Assembly: GCF_015207375.1 (NCBI RefSeq)
Contig: NZ_JADEWY010000019.1
Span: forward strand, 1-64,000
Source: Coleofasciculus sp. LEGE 07092
GTDB lineage: Bacteria > Cyanobacteriota > Cyanobacteriia > Cyanobacteriales > Coleofasciculaceae
Direction of reading: 5' to 3'
Length of the DNA stretch: 64,000 nt
The position numbers and the translations under genes were made by a program. Of this stretch, positions 1-7,600 are shown piece after piece (within the stretch, counting starts at the first letter, position 1; every line of letters starts with the position of its first letter). Under the pieces are notes generated by a model, which saw only the letters and a program-made list of their open reading frames with translations, did not search any database and was not told the origin of the DNA.

Positions 1-91
1 CCCTTGTCCCCTTGTCCCCTTGTCTCCTTGTCCCCTTGTCTCCTTGTCTCCTTGTCCCCTTGTCCCCTTGTCCCCTTGTCTCCTTTTCCAA
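1..91. repeat. Octamer tandem array CCCCTTGT/CTCCTTGT
   Basis: About eleven copies of an 8-bp unit (CCCCTTGT or CTCCTTGT), starting at or before the window edge and ending in CTCCTTTTCC. It lies inside the glycosyltransferase-like frame on the minus strand, where it encodes cycles of GDKGTRGQ/GDKETRGQ. The same array occurs inside hypF at 44998-45079. Confidence 0.9.
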
Positions 92-1212
92 TAAAGAATC
101 AAGCCAACAATTGACACCAGTAACAGAAGCCAAGAAACCAAATAAGGCAGAATTTTCCAATAATATACCCAAGCCTCTATGGTATTGAGCGGTGGGTCGC
201 CTTCTGCGATCGCAGAATCAATGGTTGCCCGTTTCCCTGATGTCAGCATCAATAGCCAGTTGGTACGATACCAGAATCCAAATACAAACACTGACAGAGT
301 TAAACTTCCCACTAATTGCGCCAACTGTCCCCACTCCCGCCGTCGAATAGTACCACCGAGTACCCACAGGATTGGTGTGACTAGAAAGAATAGCGCCGTT
401 TGCTTCACCATTAGCGCTACCCCCAGAGAAAAACCCAACCCAACTGCCCATAATAGGGAGTGGGGATTACAGCACTTTGCGAGTCGGTGTGGTACAGTCC
501 CCCCCTTGATTAGGGGGGTCAAAATGTAGTCTATTAATTTGAAAACCCCTGTAAGTTGTTGTTTAGAACCTTTCGCTTTTAGTACTAATTCTCCGTGATG
601 TTGCGCTTTATTTGACCCCCCTGTAGTCCCCCCTTGGTAAGGGGGGACGGCGGTAGCCGGGGGGTGTATGCGTTGCAGAATTAAAGAGAATGGGTATGAT
701 TTTTGATTCCGCCAACCTGTAAGGCAGAAGAAACTGAAAGTAACGACGGCTGTGAGCGGATAATCTAAGAGAAACTCCAACCGATACCGATAGAGTGCAG
801 GAAATAGTACCGTTAACCCAGCCGCCCACAATCCTACTCTGCGGCTGAATAACTGGACGCCCAACCCGTAGACTGAACCTAGGAGAATCGCGCTGAATAT
901 TAGTTGAACTAGAGTAGCTTGGTCAGCACCCGTCCCGAAGATATTCTGGATAATAGCAGCGGCAATATAGGTAAACGGTGGTATTTTAGACGACAACTGC
1001 CAGAAACTCGTCCACCATTCCCCAGAGAGCCAGTTAGGATGCTGTAGTGCTTGCCAATAGTTTAATGAACCGGTTAAGTAATCTGCCTGATCCCAAGCTG
1101 GAACGGAGTGATCAAGGGTAAACCAAAAGCGATCGCACAAAGCACTTGCTAACCAAATTATCCCCAGAATCAGCAGACTTCTGAACTGAGTGTGTCGATT
1201 CTTCTTTACCAC
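1..1212 (-). CDS. GT-C (family 39-like) membrane glycosyltransferase, partial
   Basis: An uninterrupted reading frame of about 404 codons runs from a GTG at 1212 (AGG eight bases upstream) off the left edge; the 3' end is missing. The N-terminus has a membrane segment followed by WDQADYLTGSLNYWQAL (about residues 40-56) and IPPFTYIAAAI, a layout I recognise from polyprenyl-phosphate-sugar dependent glycosyltransferases; the acidic residues there would be the catalytic candidates. Further hydrophobic segments follow. Two stretches look foreign yet keep the frame: a hydrophilic insert near residues 181-244 encoded by a palindromic element, and a tail after about residue 375 encoded by an octamer array (GDKGTRGQ cycles). 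Family assignment rests on the N-terminal motif and hydrophobicity. The missing 3' end prevents deciding whether the array lies inside the protein or forms its C-terminus, and whether the gene is functional. Confidence 0.6.
   Translation of the reverse strand, partial: MVKKNRHTQFRSLLILGIIWLASALCDRFWFTLDHSVPAWDQADYLTGSLNYWQALQHPNWLSGEWWTSFWQLSSKIPPFTYIAAAIIQNIFGTGADQATLVQLIFSAILLGSVYGLGVQLFSRRVGLWAAGLTVLFPALYRYRLEFLLDYPLTAVVTFSFFCLTGWRNQKSYPFSLILQRIHPPATAVPPYQGGTTGGSNKAQHHGELVLKAKGSKQQLTGVFKLIDYILTPLIKGGTVPHRLAKCCNPHSLLWAVGLGFSLGVALMVKQTALFFLVTPILWVLGGTIRRREWGQLAQLVGSLTLSVFVFGFWYRTNWLLMLTSGKRATIDSAIAEGDPPLNTIEAWVYYWKILPYLVSWLLLLVSIVGLILYWKRRQGDKGTRGQGDKETRGQGDKGTRGQG
490..670. repeat. Palindromic repeat element inside the glycosyltransferase-like gene
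   Basis: Two G/C-run hairpins, CCCCCCTTGATTAGGGGGG (about 498-517) and CCCCCCTTGGTAAGGGGGG (about 628-647), border about 110 bp. Their inner sides carry inverted TTTGACCCCCC/GGGGGGTCAAA motifs. This is the structure of a cyanobacterial palindromic or MITE-like intergenic repeat, but here it is read through in frame and encodes a hydrophilic segment of about 60 residues between two hydrophobic parts of the protein. Confidence 0.6.
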
Positions 1213-1293
1213 GAAATTTACCTGGGTTGTTCTCGTTGCTTCTCCCTTTTGATTAGAGCATGAAATCCACTTACCGCGTCCGCTTCGCGTCCG

Positions 1294-1416
1294 GATACCT
1301 ATCCTTGCAATGAGATTATCACTCGTATCAAACAGGTAGGTCGTAAGGAGTGGAAACAAGAAAATGGTTATCATCGCCGTTCTCTTGCCGAAAACACCAT
1401 CTTTCGCTTCAAATAG
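1294..1416 (+). pseudogene. IS5-family transposase C-terminal remnant
   Basis: This frame ends in GYHRRSLAENTIFRFK then TAG, matching the C-terminal E-containing motif of IS5/IS1031-type DDE transposases (the YHRRSLAE...MFR.K signature). Only about 40 codons remain, there is no start codon or upstream catalytic domain, and no terminal inverted repeats are visible. Just upstream (1274-1293) is a GC-rich repeat of the form CGCGTCCGCTTCGCGTCC. The rest of the gap 1213-1503 shows nothing else. Confidence 0.7.
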
Positions 1417-1503
1417 ATTACTGTAGGTGATTAACAATCAAGAGTTTCTCATCGCAGGGATAGAAAGTCAAAAAATTGCTCAATACTGAAGAGCCAAAGG
1501 CTT

Positions 1504-1950
1504 TTACCTTGAGTTTGCCATTCGTTTTCTCATCTTAATATGAGGAATACCAGCTTCTTCAAAACCATCCCCCTCTTGCACAAATCCTAAAGTTTGATAA
1601 AGATTTTTTACATAGTCTTGAGCGTGAATAACCACTTCTTCCATCTCATTTTGCGCAGCAACCTCTAACGCTTTTTCCATCAGTTGCTTACCAATGCCTT
1701 TCCTTCTAGCATCAGGCAAAACTGCAAGTCTTTCTACCTTGGCAGTTTGACTATCTAGATACCTTATCCTGGCAGTTCCCACAGGTCGATCATCTAAATA
1801 AGCCAGTAAATGTTCAGCCGTTTCATCTCTGCCGTCAAACTCTAACGCCGGATTAACCCCTTGTTCGACTTGGAAAACCCGAACCCTTACCAGTTGAATG
1901 TCTGCTGCTTTGTCAGTATAACTAACAACTTTGAGAATAATTCTATCCAT
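1504..1950 (-). CDS. GNAT-family N-acetyltransferase
   Basis: A 148-residue single-domain acetyltransferase of the GNAT fold, which transfers an acetyl group from acetyl-CoA to an amine. The pyrophosphate-binding A motif is visible as VERLAVLPDARRKGIGKQLM (about residues 71-90, RKGIG core), followed by the C-terminal motif VKNLYQTLGFVQEGDGFEEA with the usual conserved tyrosine. The N-terminus (RVRVFQVEQGV, EFDGRD) resembles the ElaA/YjcF subgroup, whose substrates are poorly known. It ends 36 bp before the antiporter's start side would be reached on the same strand, so it lies downstream of that gene and may be co-transcribed with it. Family is firm; substrate unknown. Confidence 0.88.
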   Translation of the reverse strand: MDRIILKVVSYTDKAADIQLVRVRVFQVEQGVNPALEFDGRDETAEHLLAYLDDRPVGTARIRYLDSQTAKVERLAVLPDARRKGIGKQLMEKALEVAAQNEMEEVVIHAQDYVKNLYQTLGFVQEGDGFEEAGIPHIKMRKRMANSR

Positions 1951-1986
1951 CCAACCATTTACCTCCTAAAACTCCTAACCCCTACT

Positions 1987-4212
1987 CTAAGAAGCCAATT
2001 TCGCCACCTGCTCAACGCGATCGCATTCTCCTCGCAGCAGCAGGTAATCTTTTGGTTGTAATTCCAAAACATCATCAACAGCATTATAAAGTTTGCCTTG
2101 CCTGCGCACAGCCTGAATCACCACATGGTATTGATGCTGGATATCTATTGGATGCAATCCTGCTAGGGTGGAACTTTCAGTCAATGTTACCCAATGACTG
2201 CATCCCTCACCAACCCTAGCTCGATCCGTCATCAAGTCTCGAAACGCGACCAATTCTTCCGGTTCGCCAACCACTAGCAAGCGATCTCCTACATTCACAA
2301 CCGTCTGCGGTTTCGGGTAATACAAGGTTTGACCGTCCCGTTGAATTGCCATAACGGTTACGCCTGTGAGATTGCGAATATCTGCTGCGGCTAGGGTTAT
2401 CCCCTGCAACGGTGAATCCGTCTCTACGGTTAGCCAATCCCTGTGAAATTCTGATGCTGTTTGGTTCAAGTCATGCTGTAACACACTAGTGGCGCGTTCC
2501 GGTCGGATGCTCAAGTAGCGATTTGCCCGAATAGCATTAATGACAGACTGAGTAAGGGATGGATTTTCTCCCAGAGTTGTCAGCAGGTGCGACCCGATTT
2601 CCAAGGCGGCTTCAAATTCCGGTTGTACGACTTCCTGCGCCCCTAGCTGAGTGAGTACGTCAATCTCGTTATTGTGGTGACAGCGAACGACTACATCCAG
2701 TTCTGGGGCAAACTCTAAGGCGCGTTTGAGCAGCAATCGGGTACTCACTGGATCGGGTAAAGCGATCGCTAAAGCTTTTGCCTTTTCCAGATGCGCCTTT
2801 TCCAATACCATTTCTGAGTCAGCATCCCCAAAAAGATAAGGAATTCTTTGAGTCCTCAACCGTTGGATTGCCGCCTCACTATTATCAATCACAAGAACGG
2901 CATACCCCTGATTTTGCAAAATATTAACAACAACTTGCCCGACTCGTCCATAGCCTGCCACCACAACATGGTCGCAAATCGTTTCGGGAATCGATAGCGC
3001 TTTGGTTTCTCGAAACCGACGCAGGTAATTTCTCAACCCTGGTAGATTCGTAAGTTCATCAGCCAGACGGGGAGAAAATTTCAGCCAGACAGGTGTCAGC
3101 ACTAATGTAATGGCAGTCGTTCCCAAAAGTAAGAGATACTTTTCCCGCTCAATCAACCCCTCATTAAAGGCAACCAAGGCTAACACAAAGGAAAATTCCC
3201 CAATTTGATTAAGACCAAAACTAGTAATGAAAGCCGTTTTGAACGAATAGCCAAATTTCAATACAATTGGTAAAATGATAGTAGCCTTGCCTAGCATGAC
3301 CACGGTAACTAAACCCAAAATTAAGCTAAAATTCTGGAGAATAGTTAAGGGATCGATTAGCATACCGATCGATGCGAAAAATAGGCTGGCAAATGTATCT
3401 CGTAGAGGTAAAATTTTAGCTAAAGCTTGGTCGGCATAGTCGATTTCCGAGATCATTAGTCCGGCAACAAAGGCTCCCATCTCGATGGACAAACCGAGCC
3501 TATCCGTAATCAAAGCAACCCCCAAACAAAGGGCAATAACCGTTAGCAAAAAAAGTTCGCTACTTTCTGTTTTAGCAACGCTTTCGATTACACGGGGAAC
3601 AAGCCACCGACCCGCAGCAACAGCAGCAACCCCAAATAACAATACTTTCAGTAATGCACCAGCCAGCGCTCCGCCAATATTAGTCGGTTGGTCGAGTGTC
3701 GGTAGAATCGCTAACATCAGACCTAGGGCGAGGTCTTGGGCAATCAAAATCGCTAGCATGACCTGACCGTGAAGTGTATTGGTTTCTCCGCGTTCGGTCA
3801 GGGATTTGAGAACCACGGCAGTAGAGGAGAGGGAAAGAATAGCTCCCAGGAAGATGCCCTGAGTCAGTCCCTCGACCCAACCTGTCAAGGTCGCTAGTAA
3901 CGTCACCAAGACAATTGTCAGCCCAATTTGCAGTAAACTCCCTTTCAGGGCAATGTCTTTAACTCGCTTGAATTCAGCAATGGAAAATTCAACCCCTAAG
4001 GCGAATAACAGTAAAGCAACGCCTATTTCCGCGAGGGCTTCGATCTGGTTGGCTTCGCTTAACAGTTTCAGACCAAACGGACCCACCACCAATCCACTGG
4101 CTAAATAGCCTAACAGTACGGGTTGGCGTAGCTGTTTGGCGAGGTATCCACCCAAAGCAGATGCTCCCAAAACTGTCATCAGATCCAGAATGAAATTGTG
4201 CCCTGCCGCCAT
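1987..4212 (-). CDS. CPA2 cation:proton antiporter with RCK (TrkA) domains
   Basis: A 741-residue inner-membrane antiporter of the KefB/CPA2 type, expected to exchange K+ or Na+ for protons. Residues 1 to about 380 are a Na+/H+ exchanger domain with a dozen hydrophobic helices (opening GASALGGYLAKQLRQPVLLG; later GAFVAGLMISEIDYADQ). A TrkA-N nucleotide-binding domain starts near residue 410 (VVVAGYGRVGQVVV, the GxGxxG fold), followed by two TrkA-C ligand-binding lobes (near 590-660 and 675-740). The doubled C-terminal lobe is longer than in E. coli KefB. The first ATG in frame is used. The GNAT gene follows after 36 bp. Ion specificity cannot be read from sequence. Confidence 0.9.
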   Translation of the reverse strand: MAAGHNFILDLMTVLGASALGGYLAKQLRQPVLLGYLASGLVVGPFGLKLLSEANQIEALAEIGVALLLFALGVEFSIAEFKRVKDIALKGSLLQIGLTIVLVTLLATLTGWVEGLTQGIFLGAILSLSSTAVVLKSLTERGETNTLHGQVMLAILIAQDLALGLMLAILPTLDQPTNIGGALAGALLKVLLFGVAAVAAGRWLVPRVIESVAKTESSELFLLTVIALCLGVALITDRLGLSIEMGAFVAGLMISEIDYADQALAKILPLRDTFASLFFASIGMLIDPLTILQNFSLILGLVTVVMLGKATIILPIVLKFGYSFKTAFITSFGLNQIGEFSFVLALVAFNEGLIEREKYLLLLGTTAITLVLTPVWLKFSPRLADELTNLPGLRNYLRRFRETKALSIPETICDHVVVAGYGRVGQVVVNILQNQGYAVLVIDNSEAAIQRLRTQRIPYLFGDADSEMVLEKAHLEKAKALAIALPDPVSTRLLLKRALEFAPELDVVVRCHHNNEIDVLTQLGAQEVVQPEFEAALEIGSHLLTTLGENPSLTQSVINAIRANRYLSIRPERATSVLQHDLNQTASEFHRDWLTVETDSPLQGITLAAADIRNLTGVTVMAIQRDGQTLYYPKPQTVVNVGDRLLVVGEPEELVAFRDLMTDRARVGEGCSHWVTLTESSTLAGLHPIDIQHQYHVVIQAVRRQGKLYNAVDDVLELQPKDYLLLRGECDRVEQVAKLAS

Positions 4213-4627
4213 GTCTGTAATGCTCGTTAGTTGAATGCACCAGCCTGATTCATTCTAGAATCAGAGCAAGAAGCCTTGATGCCAGTCTGTAAAGATCCGA
4301 GAAGAGTCTGCTGAAGCCATAAACCGATAATTGATAGATGATTATAGATAATGTCAATCTTAAAGATATTGGTTACAGTGAAAGCTATCTGTAGTAACCC
4401 CTAGTAGTTGACAAATTGATCGCAATCGGCATATAGCACAAGAACTTTAAAGAGCAGGGGGGTAGGGAAAATGGACTGCGGCATTCATCAGGTATCAGTT
4501 TGGTGGACTACTAGCGATTGAAAACTCACGCTTGCGAGCGGTTGCTGTGAATTCCACGCTTTACCGCTTGAGGCAGTTAGGAGTCAGGGACTCCAACATT
4601 ACTTAAAACTCTTTAAGGGACACTGCT
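4213..4627. other. Intergenic region upstream of the CheA-like gene
   Basis: This 415-bp stretch separates divergent genes and holds no convincing frame. It contains a sigma70-like promoter candidate (4408-4437), a run of G residues near 4458, and a Shine-Dalgarno-like TTAAGGGA at 4613-4620, seven bases before the kinase ATG. The segment 4510-4590 contains the phrase ACGCTTGCGAGCGG, similar to ACGCTTGCAAGCGG inside the tnpB gene near 11318; this may be a mobile-element scar but is too short to assign. Confidence 0.5.
4408..4437 (+). promoter_or_regulatory. Candidate sigma70-type promoter
   Basis: A consensus TTGACA (4408-4413) is followed after 18 bp by TATAGC (4432-4437), four of six matches to TATAAT, on the strand of the downstream CheA-like gene. 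The implied 5' leader would be about 185 nt. Seen by eye only. Confidence 0.3.
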
Positions 4628-7600
4628 ATGCAGCCGGAACAACAACAGCGAATCATGGGCTACTTCATTGAGGAGGCAAAAGACCACCTCAATACCATTG
4701 AGCAGGGTTTGCTAAGTCTGCAAAGCACCATGCAAGACACTGAAATGGCAAACGAACTCTTTCGTGCTGCCCATTCCGTCAAAGGTGGTGCTGCCATGTT
4801 AGGACTGGAGAGCATTCAGCAAACAGCCCATCGTCTAGAAGATTACTTCAAAATTCTCAAAGACTCACCCGTCCAGACCGACCAGCAGCTAGAATCCCTT
4901 TTTTTGCGGGTATTTGATACCCTTCAATCGCTGTTAGACCAACTCCAAGGACCTTTCGGCTTGACTGACGACACAGCCAAGACAATCATGTCAAATGCCG
5001 AGCCGATTTTTGAGCAACTCAGCCGTCATCTCAATCAACTGGTTCACAAAGACGGAGGAACTACCACCGCTACCGTCCGAGAGGCAAATGTCGCTGGCAG
5101 GCAATCCTCTGAATCGAGTGCTAACCCCTTACCAGTAACTTTTAAACGAGATGTTCTGGTGGAACTGCGAGAGATGTTACAGCTCTTTAAGCAGTCAGAC
5201 TCACCCCAACATCGCGCCGCTCTGCAAAACCACTGCGATCGCCTGCTTTCCCTCGGCAAGGAATGGGATTTGGCTGGTTGGGGCGAGTTACTCGAAACCG
5301 CAAAAGCAGCAATTGCCAATCCCCAAAATTCCTATCGCCTGCTTGCTAGTGTGACGATCAAAGAAATAAAACAGGCTCAGGAGTTAGTTCTATTAGGTCG
5401 CTCAGTTGAAATTGCCCCTAGTGAACAGCTTGAATCTCTAGCGCCAGCCTTAGCTGATATTGATGCGGCACCAGCACCCAATCCCTACGAGCAAGCACCT
5501 TCTACAGACACCAATACAGTGTCGGAAACGGACAGAACCTCTAGTAATGTATCTTCAAAAGGCGATCGCCTGAACATCTCAGACAACTATGTTAACGACA
5601 AAGAAACGTACATTATTCACGACTTTTACGGAGAAGATACTTTCATTCAACCAGAGACTACCCATGTTCAAGAAAACAGTTCCTCTGAGCCGAACCAAGG
5701 ATTCGATCAACTGTCAAATCCCTTTGCACCACCATCACCATTGTCTGACCAAAACGATCCAGAAGTTGGTTTAGTAGAACTAAACACGTTAGCCGATATT
5801 TTTGAAGGTCAAACCCCCGAGCTGGATCAAACCTGGCAAGAAGAAGAAATTATCAGTCTAGATGACGATCCCTTCTCAGACACTTCAGATGATCTATTTA
5901 ATTTAGACAACTCAAGTGATTTTTCTGATCTCCTCAGTGACGCAGAGAACCGCGATTTTTTTCAGGCAGAAACGTCAGCGAGTGACGGTTTATCCGAATC
6001 TCAAGCAAACCTAAATGATGAGTTTTCCGACCTACTCTTTGAATCGGATATATCAGACTCTTCTGTGAATTCAAGCTCTTCTACAGCCGATTTAAGCACC
6101 TTATTGGACGATAGCTTCTTAGAAGAAGACGAGGAAACAACACCGCCAGGAAATGATAGGGATTTAGACTTCTCCGCATCATCATTAGACTTCAGCAATC
6201 AAAATGATGACTTAGTAGACCTAGACTCGGCAGCAACAGATGCCTGGGATTTGTCTAATCCCTTTGAAGAAATGTCCTTTGACAGCGAAGAGTTGGATTT
6301 AGAATCGTTAGAGCAATCGGAACTTGATGCTGATTTTGAGTCCCTAGATAACTTTTTTGATACCGATTCAGTAACTCTTGATGATAGTGATAGTTCGGCA
6401 ATCATTAGCCCAAGAAACTCAGAAGACTCTTCTATCCTTGAGATGCCTGGACTAACCGATGAACTTGAAGCAAATCAAGAAGAAACCCTTGAAGAACAGC
6501 TAGATGATAGCGAAACTTTAGCTGAACCCGTGTCTGACTTATCAGAACCTTTATTCAATGAAGATGCACTAGAGATTCCGCCAGTTGCTGCCGAAGATTT
6601 AGAAGCCCTTTTCATCGAAGAAACAGAGGAAAGCCAAGCACCATCCGAGTTTAATTTAGAATCGGATTGGTTAACCGAGGAATCGGATTCCTCAGAATGG
6701 GATTTAGAGACAAACGACTTTCAAACTGAACCAGACGAGACGAGTGATTTATTTGAGTCTTGGGAAAGTGAGGCAACAGCACCGGAAGCTGTAGAAGATT
6801 TAGAAGGCTTGGCAGATTTCTTCACAGAAGAAACTTCAGAACCCCAACCCTCATCCGAGTTAGATTTAGAAACCGATTGGGACTTCAACTCCCAACCCTC
6901 AACTGAACCAGACGAAACAAGTGATTTGTTCGAGTCTTGGGAAAGTGAGGCAACGGCACCGGAAGCTGTAGAAGATTTAGAAGATTTCTTCACAGAAGAA
7001 GCTTCAGAACCCCAACTCTCATCCGAGTTAGATTTAGAAACCGATTGGGACTTCAACTCCCAACCCTCAACTGAACCAGACGAAACAAGTGATTTGTTCG
7101 AGTCTTGGGAAAGTGAGGCAACGGCACCGGAAGCTGTAGAAGATTTAGAAGATTTCTTCACAGAAGAAGCTTCAGAACCCCAACTCTCATCCGAGTTAGA
7201 TTTAGAAGCTGATTGGGACTTCGACTCCCAACCCTCAACTGAGCCAGACGAGACAAGTGATTTGTTCGAGTCTTGGGAAAGTGAGGCAACGGCACCGGAA
7301 GCTGTAGAAGATTTAGAAGATTTCTTCAGTAGTGAAGGAGTAACTGCTGAAGGTGATTTTTCTTTAGAAATTAACGAAGAAACTGACTGGGCTTTAGATA
7401 TTGATTTGGAGAGTAGCGATGAGTTTGAAGATTTAGAGGCAATGCTGGCATCGGAAACTCCTACCTTGCCTGCTGAATTCGATAGCATTGATGAGTTTGA
7501 AGATTTAGAGGCAATGCTGGAGTTGGACACTCCTGGTGCACCTGTAGCTTTTGGAGCAGTAGATAATGATGCATTTGAGGATCTTGAAGCGCTCTTAAGC

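Noticed and set aside
1-91. Octamer array as a possible CRISPR array
   Set aside because: Units are 8 bp with no spacers and no cas genes nearby.
179-829. Short frames on both strands at the left end
   Set aside because: They are sub-frames or antisense of the longer open glycosyltransferase-like frame that runs off the window edge.
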